From Sulfobacillus benefaciens (GTDB lineage: Bacteria > Bacillota > Sulfobacillia > Sulfobacillales > Sulfobacillaceae), in assembly GCA_003023695.1 (NCBI GenBank), contig PXYW01000019.1, forward strand, positions 1 to 57,679: 57,679 bases of DNA. Reading direction: 5' to 3'. Position numbers and translations under genes: made by a program. Of the stretch, positions 8,671 through 16,760 are shown piece by piece. The number at the start of each line of letters is the position of its first letter. Position 1 is the first letter of the stretch. The notes under the pieces are model-generated. The model was not told the DNA's origin. It saw only the letters and a list, made by a program, of their open reading frames with translations, and ran no database searches.

Positions 8671-9988
8671 TGTCACGAATGCGCTTGGTGCGCGGGCGAA
8701 AGGTAAAATGCACCGGACTGCCGGCAAAACCAAATTTTTCTCTGAGTCGGTTTTCCAAATACCGCTGATAACTAAAGTGCAGCAAATCAGGATCATTGAC
8801 AAAAAACACAAAGTGCGGAGGCTTGGTTTCCACTTGCGTCACATAATAAATTTTCAGCGCATGACCCTTGTCTGTAGGCGGTGGATTGAGATGCACCGCC
8901 TCCTGAACAAGCCGATTTAAGGGATGGGTTTCCAGCCGTGTAGTAAACGAGCGATAGGCTGTGGTTACCGTCGGCCAAATTTTGTCCAGGTTCCAATGGT
9001 TGACCACGGAGATTGGCCGCACTGCCGCATAGGGGATAAATTTCAGTTGTTCCCGGGCTTCTTGTTGCAAAGCAGTGGTGGCGCCTTTAATCAGATCCGC
9101 CTTATTCAACAACACCACCACGGCCTTTCGGCTCTGCGCCACTTGGCCAGCAATACGCTGATCTTGTGCGCTAATTGGTTCATTGGCCGCCAGCATTAAC
9201 AACACCACGTCGGCGTGGCGAATCGCCTCCAAAGTCCGTTGCACAGTCTTTTCCTCAAGTTGTTGGGAAATTCTGCTTGGTCGGCGCAAACCAGCGGTAT
9301 CTAGCAAAATGTAGTCTTGATCCTCATAACGGATTAATGCGTCCACTACGTCGCGGGTCGTCCCTGCAATCGGGGTGACCAAGGTACGTTCATACCCAAT
9401 CAGAGCGTTAAGCAACGATGATTTCCCCACGTTAGGGCGCCCTGCCAACGCCACCCGGATAGGTTTGTCATCTTCCGAAATCTCATCTAAAGCATTTGGT
9501 GGCAACAGCTCCACTACCCGGTCCAATAAATCGCCAACCCCAGTCCCATGCAACGCCGATATTCCTATGGGGTCTCCAAGTCCTAAATCATAAAACTCAG
9601 CCCATCCCGACTTCAAACTCTCTGCCTTATTTACCGCCAATACCACCGGCTTGCCACTGCGCCGCAAAATATCGGCAATATCTAAGTCTACTGCGGTAAT
9701 GCCTTGCTTAACGTCCACCACCAAGACAATAACGTCAGCTTCCGCTATGGCCCGGTTGGTTTGTTGGCGGGTCATAGTCAACATAGTATCCTGGTCATCC
9801 ATCCAAATCCCGCCAGTATCCACCACCGTGAACGAAACACCATTCCAATCAGTCTGTTCGTAGAGTCGATCCCGAGTAACCCCGGGATAGTCCTCCACAA
9901 TTGCTCGGCGCGTTTGTGTTATTCGATTAAACAAGGCCGATTTCCCAACATTAGGTCGGCCTACCAGCGCCACCACTCCCACAGCCAT
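8663..9988 (-). CDS. der: Ribosome biogenesis GTPase Der (EngA)
   Basis: Essential GTPase for 50S subunit maturation. The 441-residue protein has the diagnostic tandem G domains. The first P-loop is GRPNVGKSALF at about residues 10-20, with DTGGI and NKAE. The second is GRPNVGKSSLL near residue 183, with DTAGL and NKAD. A C-terminal KH-like domain follows, ending in a basic tail (FRPRTKRIRDND). The start codon is preceded by an A/G-rich stretch. The gene overlaps gpsA by eight bases downstream, and a small membrane-protein gene ends 45 bases upstream. Confidence 0.97.
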   Translation of the reverse strand: MAVGVVALVGRPNVGKSALFNRITQTRRAIVEDYPGVTRDRLYEQTDWNGVSFTVVDTGGIWMDDQDTMLTMTRQQTNRAIAEADVIVLVVDVKQGITAVDLDIADILRRSGKPVVLAVNKAESLKSGWAEFYDLGLGDPIGISALHGTGVGDLLDRVVELLPPNALDEISEDDKPIRVALAGRPNVGKSSLLNALIGYERTLVTPIAGTTRDVVDALIRYEDQDYILLDTAGLRRPSRISQQLEEKTVQRTLEAIRHADVVLLMLAANEPISAQDQRIAGQVAQSRKAVVVLLNKADLIKGATTALQQEAREQLKFIPYAAVRPISVVNHWNLDKIWPTVTTAYRSFTTRLETHPLNRLVQEAVHLNPPPTDKGHALKIYYVTQVETKPPHFVFFVNDPDLLHFSYQRYLENRLREKFGFAGSPVHFTFRPRTKRIRDND

Positions 9989-10033
9989 CCCCCTCTTCTT
10001 CCTTAGGGATTATCCCAGGCATTGAAATTCCGG

Positions 10034-10612
10034 TCAAGCCGGGTCCCGTCTGGAACTCCATTGAACTCGCACCCAACCTATAGCCCAACTGGCCAAACCA
10101 GCCAGTAACGCCGAGGTTAAATCATGGGAACCCAAGCTAAAATCGCTACCACGTAACGCAGCCACCCATCCCGACGACAAGATATCTGCCCCCAAAGCAA
10201 CCCCTATTGCCGAAACCGGATCATCGGTCACCAACGCTGACGCTAAACCTAATCCCAAGGATTCCGGAACCAAGGGCGTAAACCGCACGGCCTGATATGA
10301 GACTAACGGCGAGACCATGCGAATCAAAGTGAACACCATGGCTAGGATCAACCACCAATACCACCAGCGCGCCCCGCCTCGCCAAATACTCCACATCAAA
10401 GTCATCAAACCCAGCCATGCCAATCCCGCATTTACCGTACCGCTGGCAATGGGGACTGCATTCCACACGATCCCCAGTACCACTACCATCCCGGCACCAA
10501 ACATGGTCGCCATATACGGTTTTGATGCCAGCTTCCAATACTGGCGCCCAAACCCGGAAAGCGATAAAATAACTGCTGCCAACCAAATACAGTCCGTCCG
10601 CAATCCCGCCAT
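10034..10612 (-). CDS. Multi-pass membrane protein, YphA-like by position and length
   Basis: I do not recognise a conserved catalytic motif. The 192-residue protein has about six hydrophobic helices, Trp-rich loops (RWWYWWLILAM) and a short basic C-terminus. I chose the ATG at 10610-10612 because AGAGGGTGA stands at the right distance upstream; the frame stays open to 10699, but that part reads through the promoter area of divergent bioY. In Bacillus a membrane protein of similar length (YphA) lies near der, so an orthologous role is possible. That is based on context only. Confidence 0.6.
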   Translation of the reverse strand: MAGLRTDCIWLAAVILSLSGFGRQYWKLASKPYMATMFGAGMVVVLGIVWNAVPIASGTVNAGLAWLGLMTLMWSIWRGGARWWYWWLILAMVFTLIRMVSPLVSYQAVRFTPLVPESLGLGLASALVTDDPVSAIGVALGADILSSGWVAALRGSDFSLGSHDLTSALLAGLASWAIGWVRVQWSSRRDPA

Positions 10613-10719
10613 TTCGTCACCCTCTTTAACGCCATAGATTCCAATATCATTAGTGTGAGCGGACGGACCACAAAGTATAGGATGTTGGACAAAATCCATT
10701 AACCCTAAGGGAGGCTAAT

Positions 10720-11277
10720 ATGCCCTCATCATTGCGTTGGGCGGTGCGTGCGGCATTTGTCACCGCCATCACAGCACTTGGCGCGATTACCGCCATTACC
10801 ATCCCCGGACTTTCACTGGTACCATTTACCTTCCAGGTATTTGGAGTGTTTCTGGCCGGTGGCATATTGCCGCCAAAATGGGCTGCCTTAAGTCAAATAG
10901 TGTATATCGGGCTCGGGGTCTTAGGAGCCCCGATTTTTGCTGAGGGAGCCCGAGGCATTGCCGTTTTCGTTGGCCCCTTTGGCGGATATTTATGGGCTTA
11001 CCCCATCGCAGCTTGGCTTATGGCATTGTTGGTGCATCAAAGACATGGCAAGCTTCGATTGTTTATCGGGATGATGTTTTCCCTGTTGCTGATTTACATT
11101 GGGGGCATGGCCGGACTCATGCTCATCGCTAAGGCGTCCTTAGTCCATGCATTTCTTGAAGGAGTCGTGCCATTCGTAGGGTGGGATGTATTGAAAGCGG
11201 TGCTGGCGTGGCCAATTATCGGCCAAATGCATCGATGGGTAGGCAAACAGTCCGAGCCGGATAGGCTCTCTGCTTAA
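10720..11277 (+). CDS. bioY: Biotin transporter BioY (ECF S component)
   Basis: Substrate-binding membrane protein that takes up biotin, alone or with an ECF energising module. The 185-residue protein has six hydrophobic segments and BioY hallmarks: VPFTFQVFGVFLAGGILPPKW near residue 32 and VGPFGGYLWAYPIAAWL around residue 80. GGAG precedes the ATG. No ECF ATPase or T-component gene is adjacent, so it either acts alone or shares a module encoded elsewhere. It is divergent from the YphA-like gene and convergent with the S1 gene. I found no clear BirA operator. Confidence 0.93.
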   Translation: MPSSLRWAVRAAFVTAITALGAITAITIPGLSLVPFTFQVFGVFLAGGILPPKWAALSQIVYIGLGVLGAPIFAEGARGIAVFVGPFGGYLWAYPIAAWLMALLVHQRHGKLRLFIGMMFSLLLIYIGGMAGLMLIAKASLVHAFLEGVVPFVGWDVLKAVLAWPIIGQMHRWVGKQSEPDRLSA

Positions 11278-11286
11278 ATCCCCCAG

Positions 11287-11310
11287 GAGAGCCGCTGACA
11301 AGCGGCTCTC
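11287..11310. terminator. Hairpin terminator between convergent bioY and rpsA
   Basis: A perfect 10-bp stem, GAGAGCCGCT / AGCGGCTCTC, with a GACA loop, placed between the two stop codons (11277 and 11321). Only a short T stretch follows on the plus strand. It probably serves both genes. Confidence 0.75.
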
Positions 11311-11320
11311 TTAACGCTCT

Positions 11321-12538
11321 TTACGATTCCGGATTTTCATCATCCCAGTCACCGGCATGATAAGCAGTCAAATGTTGATTCGGGGAAGATTCTTGGGTAG
11401 TATCGGAGTAGGGCTCCATTCCAGCCGCTATCATCTCGTCAGCTTCCTTTTTGGACAGTGAGATTTTTTTATGCTCAGGATCCACCCGCAAAACTTTTAC
11501 CACGACGTCATCCCCCACCGCTACCACATCGGCCGGTGCTCCAATCCGATGCGAGGCCAGCTGAGAGATATGAACCAACCCGTCGACACCTGGCTCTAGT
11601 TCCACAAAGGCCCCAAAGGCAGCAATCCGCACGATCTTGCCCCGGTATAACTGGCCTTCCTGGTAGCGTTCGGCCACTGTTTCCCAAGGGTTGGGAGACA
11701 CTTGGCGCAGTCCTAAGGAAATCTTGTTGCGTTCGGGATCCAAACGCAAAATCTTGACGTCAATCTCTTGCCCTATCTCCAGCACTTCAGATGGATGATT
11801 AATGCGCCCCCAGGATATCTCGCTGATATGCAATAAGCCATCGACCCCGCCTAAGTCCACAAATGCTCCAAAGTCGGTCAAACTCTTTACCGTACCGTGA
11901 ACCACTTGTCCTTCAGAAACCGAATTCCATACTTGCTCTCGCCGCTGTTTAGACTGCTCTTCAATGGCGATCTTCCGGGACAAGATAACTCGACGCTTGT
12001 TGCGCTCGAGTTCGATGACGCGAACTGGAACCGTTTGACCCAAAAACCCGTCAAGTTCAGCCACATATCCTCGGGCCACATGAGAAGCCGGAATAAATCC
12101 CCGCATTCCCACGTCCACCACCAAGCCGCCCTTGACCACCTCAACTACGGGGGCTTCGATAATTTCTCCCGAACTTTGCAGCGCCTCTAAGCGAGTCCAC
12201 GCTTCAGCTTCGTCGGCCCGTTTCTTGGAAAGCTTAAGAGTGCCTTCCTCGCCTTCGTAGCCAATAACATATACGCGGATGACGTCTCCCAACTGAACCA
12301 CGTCTTCGGGCCGGTCAATCTTGCGATGGGTTAAATCTTGAAGATGGATTATGCCATCTGATTTGCCGCCCACGTCAACCAGCACCGAATCTGATGAAAT
12401 GTGGACAACGGTTCCTTCAACGACCTGCCCCGGATGAACATCCTCCAGTGCCACAAATGCCATGGACTCCTCCATATTTAGGGATTCATCCAACTCTAGC
12501 TCGTGGTTAGAGTCCGTCGCCTGTTTACGTTCATCCAT
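11321..12538 (-). CDS. rpsA: 30S ribosomal protein S1 homologue (four S1 domains)
   Basis: RNA-binding protein with four tandem S1 (OB-fold) repeats, the usual arrangement in Firmicutes. They begin near residues 36 (HPGQVVEGTV), 120 (EAPVVEVVKGGLVVDV), 205 (EGQVVHGTVKSLTDFGAFVDL) and 290 (EGQLYRGKIVRIAAFGAFVEL). The last two repeats carry the canonical GAFV-[DE]-L and DGL-[LV]-HIS sequences. It is 405 residues long with acidic termini. GGGGGAAG precedes the ATG. It likely helps mRNA binding at the ribosome, although in low-GC Firmicutes its role is less central than in E. coli. It lies downstream of plsC-cmk, an arrangement common in Bacilli and Clostridia. Confidence 0.95.
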   Translation of the reverse strand: MDERKQATDSNHELELDESLNMEESMAFVALEDVHPGQVVEGTVVHISSDSVLVDVGGKSDGIIHLQDLTHRKIDRPEDVVQLGDVIRVYVIGYEGEEGTLKLSKKRADEAEAWTRLEALQSSGEIIEAPVVEVVKGGLVVDVGMRGFIPASHVARGYVAELDGFLGQTVPVRVIELERNKRRVILSRKIAIEEQSKQRREQVWNSVSEGQVVHGTVKSLTDFGAFVDLGGVDGLLHISEISWGRINHPSEVLEIGQEIDVKILRLDPERNKISLGLRQVSPNPWETVAERYQEGQLYRGKIVRIAAFGAFVELEPGVDGLVHISQLASHRIGAPADVVAVGDDVVVKVLRVDPEHKKISLSKKEADEMIAAGMEPYSDTTQESSPNQHLTAYHAGDWDDENPES

Positions 12539-12568
12539 ATTGGCTTCCCCCTTGTCACGCCTTTACAA

Positions 12569-12587
12569 TGCGACAAATCGCGTCGCA
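12569..12587 (-). promoter_or_regulatory. Inverted repeat in the S1 leader
   Basis: TGCGAC and GTCGCA form a perfect 6-bp stem with a 7-base loop, inside the presumed 5' leader of the S1 mRNA and about 30 bases before its start codon. It could take part in leader-based control. Confidence 0.35.
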
Positions 12588-12598
12588 TATTCTTTTAC

Positions 12599-12627
12599 AT
12601 ATTACACTCTAAGCAACCAGTTTCCAA
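12599..12627 (-). promoter_or_regulatory. Sigma-A-type promoter of the S1 gene
   Basis: On the minus strand TTGGAA (plus 12622-12627) and TAATAT (plus 12599-12604) are separated by exactly 17 bases, about 60 bases before the S1 start codon. Confidence 0.6.
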
Positions 12628-12653
12628 CAATTTTCCGATTTGAATACAAGGCC

Positions 12654-13259
12654 TTATGAGATAAACGAGCTGGACTTAGGATCCCCAGGCAGCGTAGCCC
12701 CCGGAATTTGTTCCGCAATTTTTTGCATCACCAGAAGTTGAGCTTCTTCGCGACTTAGGTCTGGAGAAATCCGAAACGGTTTACCCACTGAATAGCGAAT
12801 GGTCTTGCGAAATCCGTATTCGCCGCTGATCCCTACGGGAAGTACCCAGCAGTTGGTCTTCTGGGCCAAATAGACCACTCCAGCCCGAGCTGCCTGTAAT
12901 TCCCCGGTTTCACTGCGATGGCCTTCGGGAAATATCATGAGTGCCTGTCCGGAAGACAAGATCTCCAGGGAACGGCGAATCGCCTTACGGTCGGGGTGAC
13001 CACGATGGACGGGATACGCCCCTAAGCTGGCAATAAGCCAGCCAAAGGGACGAAATCGAAACAACTCAGCTTTAGCCATAAAGTAGACACGGCGTGGCAT
13101 CACAGTAGCCGCCATGGGAGGGTCTGCCAAACTTTTGTGGTTCAGCGCAATCATCAGAGCACCGCTGCGGGGCACGTTTTCCAAACCGGTAGTCTCTATC
13201 CGGCAGTAGAGAGAAAACACTTCCCGAGCAATCCAATAAACTACCCAATAATAAATCAT
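12654..13259 (-). CDS. plsC: 1-acyl-sn-glycerol-3-phosphate acyltransferase
   Basis: Adds the second acyl chain to lysophosphatidic acid in phospholipid synthesis. The 201-residue protein has the H-x4-D catalytic motif NHKSLADP (His41, Asp46), the substrate motif FPEGHRS near residue 116, and a short N-terminal hydrophobic segment for membrane association. Its ATG overlaps the end of cmk by four bases (ATGA), so translation is coupled. It is slightly short for the family but all core motifs are present. Confidence 0.92.
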   Translation of the reverse strand: MIYYWVVYWIAREVFSLYCRIETTGLENVPRSGALMIALNHKSLADPPMAATVMPRRVYFMAKAELFRFRPFGWLIASLGAYPVHRGHPDRKAIRRSLEILSSGQALMIFPEGHRSETGELQAARAGVVYLAQKTNCWVLPVGISGEYGFRKTIRYSVGKPFRISPDLSREEAQLLVMQKIAEQIPGATLPGDPKSSSFIS

Positions 13260-13948
13260 TCGCCTACCACGTGGTGGAATACGGAGACCATCTGGTCCAC
13301 CACGTGAGCCACCTCCAAGTTGGTGGTATCAATCATTACTGCATCTGCCGCGCGGGCAAGCGGCGCTACCGCCCGTGTACTGTCAAGCCGATCCCGATGA
13401 TCAATTTCCTGGGCTAACATGTCCACCGCCACCTGATAGCCTAATTTTGCCAAATCTTTCTGCCGTCTTTGTGCCCTTGCTTCTAAAGATGCGGTCAGAA
13501 AAAACTTAACGTCCGCTTCAGGCAATACATAAGTACCGATATCCCTGCCATCCATCACAACTCCACCGTGCTCCGCCAATTTTCGCAATCGCCGTACCAT
13601 TTCTACCCTGACCCTGGGGAATCCGGCCACAACCGAAACACTGGCGTTCACTTCCGGGGTGCGCAAGTATGGTGTGACATTTTCCCCGTCTACCAATACT
13701 TCGGTTTGGCCATCTCGACCTCGATATAAGTCAATCACCGTATGGCTCAGTAAGTCTTCAAGGCTGGATTCATCGCGCAGATCAACTCCGTGGCGCAAAG
13801 CCTTGTGAGCCAATCCCCGATACATTGCACCAGTATCCAGATAGAGTAATCCCAACCGTTCCGCCATCTTTCGGGCAACCGTACTCTTACCCGCCCCGGC
13901 AGGACCATCCACTGCCACAATCGGTTGCCGGACAGACCGTGCTGTCAT
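13256..13948 (-). CDS. cmk: Cytidylate kinase
   Basis: Phosphorylates CMP and dCMP. The 230-residue protein begins with a P-loop, DGPAGAGKSTVARKMAERLG, at about residues 14-33. It has the YLDTGAMYRGLAHKAL segment, MDGRDIGTYVLP, and the lid-region DLAKLGYQVAV. It has the extra NMP-binding insert typical of bacterial CMP kinases. The ATG is preceded by AGGAGG and overlaps the end of aroH by four bases. It forms a tight unit with aroH upstream and plsC downstream. Confidence 0.96.
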   Translation of the reverse strand: MTARSVRQPIVAVDGPAGAGKSTVARKMAERLGLLYLDTGAMYRGLAHKALRHGVDLRDESSLEDLLSHTVIDLYRGRDGQTEVLVDGENVTPYLRTPEVNASVSVVAGFPRVRVEMVRRLRKLAEHGGVVMDGRDIGTYVLPEADVKFFLTASLEARAQRRQKDLAKLGYQVAVDMLAQEIDHRDRLDSTRAVAPLARAADAVMIDTTNLEVAHVVDQMVSVFHHVVGE

Positions 13949-14325
13949 GAATCGCGTGAAACCTCCTGGTTTGCCAAGTCCTCGCGGAGTACCGTAGCTC
14001 GCTCTAAATATACGTGCCGCACCGCTGCTTGAGGCACATCCATTTCTGCATGCATCAACACCCTAATCGTCTTAGGCAGTCCATGGGGAACATCAAGCTC
14101 CCGCATGCAAATTACCGGCACATACTTCCAGCCAACTAACCGTGCTGCTTCGGCGGGAAACGTTGCATGCAAATCCGGAGTCAATGTAAAACAAATGCTA
14201 GACATCTCCTCAGGATCCACGTGATTCTGTTCTGCCATAGCGATAATGAGGGCTTTGGTATGGTCTAGAATTTCTTTGGCATCGTCACGCTCTACCGTGG
14301 TCGCCCCACGAATTCCCCGTATCAC
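13945..14325 (-). CDS. aroH: Chorismate mutase, AroH type
   Basis: Converts chorismate to prephenate for phenylalanine and tyrosine synthesis. The 126-residue protein has the monofunctional AroH fold signature: MIRGIRGATTVERDD at the start, with the active-site Arg, FTLTPDLHATFPAEAAR in the centre, and the CMRELDVPHGLPKTIRVLMH segment. Length and pattern match Bacillus AroH. The start is a GTG at 14323-14325 with AAGGA just upstream. It is the first gene of the aroH-cmk-plsC run. Confidence 0.95.
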   Translation of the reverse strand: MIRGIRGATTVERDDAKEILDHTKALIIAMAEQNHVDPEEMSSICFTLTPDLHATFPAEAARLVGWKYVPVICMRELDVPHGLPKTIRVLMHAEMDVPQAAVRHVYLERATVLREDLANQEVSRDS

Positions 14326-14386
14326 GAGTCCTTAGCTCCTTACACAATTTGTTCTGTCACGGCCTTTAGTCGGCCGCTGTCCCTTT

Positions 14387-14542
14387 CTATAACCGTTGCT
14401 CGTTTTTCGCTTCCGACCGAATCCGGTCCTGACAGGTGCGACAAATAAAAGGATGCTGTGGGGACTGCTTCAGTTGCTCATACTCCGCACTCCAGGTTTC
14501 CAAGATCACGGACTTGCCACACACTTGGCACTTTACTTCCAT
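14387..14542 (-). CDS. Small zinc-ribbon protein (YlaI/DUF2197-like)
   Basis: A 51-residue protein with two CxxC pairs, KCQVCGK near the start and ICRTCQD near residue 35, spaced as in a zinc ribbon, and a charged tail. It resembles the small YlaI-type proteins of Bacilli, whose function is unknown. I chose the ATG at 14540-14542 because GGGAGG lies about eight bases upstream; the longer frame runs to 14590. It is divergent from the SWIM protein gene. A 5-bp CGGCC/GGCCG hairpin lies downstream of it near 14360. Confidence 0.75.
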   Translation of the reverse strand: MEVKCQVCGKSVILETWSAEYEQLKQSPQHPFICRTCQDRIRSEAKNEQRL

Positions 14543-14614
14543 TGTCCCGAACCTCCCTTTGTTTCGTGCCGTTGTCAGCATTTGATACAATCTCCTGGTA
14601 TGAGGAGGCTAGAC

Positions 14615-15757
14615 ATGACCACTCGACAATATCCCGGCGCAGTGCTTGACAGACAGTGCATCCAAAACCTATTAAGCTCCATGCCTAGTGCTATTGTACA
14701 GCACGGCCGCGATTACGTGTACCAGGAAAGAGTATCCCACGCTTTGTGTGATCCTCGATTTCTCCTGGCTAGACTTCACGGTTATCAGGATTCCTATGTA
14801 CCCTTTTGCCTCGTAGAGCCGCAAGCCCTGCAAGCAGGCTGCACCTGCGAACACTCTCAACCCTGTGCCCATTTGGCCGCGTTGTTATGGCAATACGTCA
14901 CGCATTCCGAAGCATTCATGCCGCCTCCGCTAGATCTCTTGCAAGACGATGACCCGATTATTCCCCGTTGGGCTGCCGGCCAGTTTCCCTGGCACCTGAT
15001 ATTCTCCCAGAAGCCCCTTTGGCAACAACCTTGGGACGACGTTAAGAGTCTCGCCTATTGGAACCAATCCACAGACCAGTTGCGCTCCATCCGTCGGTGG
15101 GTTGATGCGCCACTGGCCAGAGTTCTTCCTCAACTCCATCCCTCTTGGGTCCAACATCCTGTTTGGCGTTCTCGCTGGGGTCAGTTCATCATAGAGCATT
15201 GGCACAAACTAACCCAGGCGCCTTTCACCTATTGGTGGACAATTGCGCTGCAAAATCCTGCGGTTCCCTTAGACCCCTTGTGGCCCGCCTATAGTCCCTT
15301 GCCACAGGAAGCCTGGCTTCATGCTGCACTAAACACCCTGGCGGATGGCCGAGTGGAGGTATACCCTCAGTTTTCCATACTCATAGATTTGGCAGCAGAA
15401 CCAGGACTCCAGTGGTTGGAAACCACGATTGCCTTAAAGCCCGAAATAGACCCTTGGCGCGTATTGACGGCAAAGATATTAATGCGGCGCAATAAGAGGG
15501 CTCAGGCGGTTGCTCTTTTGCGCTCAACTTGGCCCGACTCGGCCCAAGGACAGCAGGAGGTCAGACGTCAGTTATTGGAGTGGCTACCGCTTGAACAACA
15601 AATCCCCTATCTAGTGGCAGCGTGTTTGGAATCACCCGACTGGGACTGTTTGGAGGCACTAAAACCCCATTTGGCAGAAGACGCCTGGCAGTCCCTTAAG
15701 CAAGCCAAAGCAGAGCGACTTAGCCCAAACGTAAAACCAAACGATCCGAGGGAGTAA
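14615..15757 (+). CDS. SWIM zinc-finger protein
   Basis: A 380-residue protein with a SWIM-type zinc-binding signature, CTCEHSQPCAHLAAL, near residue 75 (C-x-C-x-n-C-x-H). SWIM domains bind DNA or protein partners and in bacteria often accompany SNF2-family helicases. The rest is Trp- and Leu-rich with no motif I recognise; repeated short helices could form a TPR-like scaffold. The ATG at 14615 follows TGAGGAGGC, while the frame upstream runs through the zinc-ribbon gene. Its end overlaps the convergent nicotinate phosphoribosyltransferase by 38 bases. A SNF2 helicase is encoded 6 kb away (21455-23029), a possible partner. Confidence 0.8.
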   Translation: MTTRQYPGAVLDRQCIQNLLSSMPSAIVQHGRDYVYQERVSHALCDPRFLLARLHGYQDSYVPFCLVEPQALQAGCTCEHSQPCAHLAALLWQYVTHSEAFMPPPLDLLQDDDPIIPRWAAGQFPWHLIFSQKPLWQQPWDDVKSLAYWNQSTDQLRSIRRWVDAPLARVLPQLHPSWVQHPVWRSRWGQFIIEHWHKLTQAPFTYWWTIALQNPAVPLDPLWPAYSPLPQEAWLHAALNTLADGRVEVYPQFSILIDLAAEPGLQWLETTIALKPEIDPWRVLTAKILMRRNKRAQAVALLRSTWPDSAQGQQEVRRQLLEWLPLEQQIPYLVAACLESPDWDCLEALKPHLAEDAWQSLKQAKAERLSPNVKPNDPRE

Positions 15758-16760
15758 TCCCTGGTATCCGTCCTCGCTTGGCAACTGGTTTTTGGTTGAC
15801 AGATTTCAAATCCATGGTCATATCCAGAGGTTCCGCGGCAGCAATATAGCTTCCCACCCCGAAGCCCGTGACTCCAGCGGCTTTAAGCGCTCCAATGCGC
15901 TCGGGTGTCAACCCACCAGACACAAAAATCCCGATATTGGGAAATCCCGCCTGAGCCAACCGAATCCGCACTTCACGAACCAAATCCGGTGTCACTCCCC
16001 CCCGCTCACGGGGGGTGTCCAACCTTATTGCATGAAGCGATGGCCCTAATGCCTCCGCTACCCGAATGGCTTCTTCCGCTTCATCCTTAAAGGTATCCAC
16101 CAAAACCACCCTGGGAGAATCCGGGGGCATCACGGCGTCATATGCCAAGGCAGCTTGCACAGTGTCGCCAACCATCAGCAACAAGGCATGGGGCATTGTG
16201 CCCGACGGAATCTGGCCTGCCTGGCGTGCACCTAGGATGCTGCTTGCGCCTTGAGCGCCCCCCACCAATGCGGCACGGTCCATCACCGACGCCACCGCCG
16301 GATGCAAATGCCGTGCGCCAAAGGAAATCACCGGAACCGGATCCGCGGCCAACACAACCTCGCGGGTAGCCGTAGCCCATCCCGATGACGATGCCAATAT
16401 CCCTAATAAGGCGGTTTCATATAGGCCAAAGTCACCGTAGCGGCCGGTCACTCTCATGACCACCTCTTTGGTGTCCACCAGACTGCCCTCGGGTAACGCC
16501 TCAACCTTGACATTCAGTGGAGCCAACAAGGCTAAGGCCTCTTCAATCCCCGCCAAAACCCCAGCCCGGTTGGCAAAAATTTCAGCTACCACGACATCTT
16601 CTTTGAGTCCTAAGTGATCTAAAATCTGCTGAGTACCAACAAAATACACGTCAGCGGTGAGGCCGGCGCGAATCTCCTCGGGTGTCGCGGAACGAATGCC
16701 GCGGTCTGGGGGTTGATAAGCTGAGACGGCCTGTATGGTGAGGTCGCGAGCTTCGTTCAT
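15720..16760 (-). CDS. Nicotinate phosphoribosyltransferase, short type
   Basis: Makes nicotinate mononucleotide from nicotinate and PRPP in NAD salvage. The 346-residue protein belongs to the short class related to quinolinate phosphoribosyltransferase. Key segments are SATPEEIRAG near the N-terminus, SFGARHLHPA, GTMPHALLLMVGD, VDTFKDEAEEA and the glycine-rich IFVSGGLTPERI near residue 275. I chose the ATG at 16758-16760 with GGAGA about ten bases upstream; an in-frame start at 16802 is possible. The N-terminal 110 bases overlap the 3' end of the upstream pseudouridine synthase gene in another frame. Confidence 0.88.
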   Translation of the reverse strand: MNEARDLTIQAVSAYQPPDRGIRSATPEEIRAGLTADVYFVGTQQILDHLGLKEDVVVAEIFANRAGVLAGIEEALALLAPLNVKVEALPEGSLVDTKEVVMRVTGRYGDFGLYETALLGILASSSGWATATREVVLAADPVPVISFGARHLHPAVASVMDRAALVGGAQGASSILGARQAGQIPSGTMPHALLLMVGDTVQAALAYDAVMPPDSPRVVLVDTFKDEAEEAIRVAEALGPSLHAIRLDTPRERGGVTPDLVREVRIRLAQAGFPNIGIFVSGGLTPERIGALKAAGVTGFGVGSYIAAAEPLDMTMDLKSVNQKPVAKRGRIPGITPSDRLVLRLG

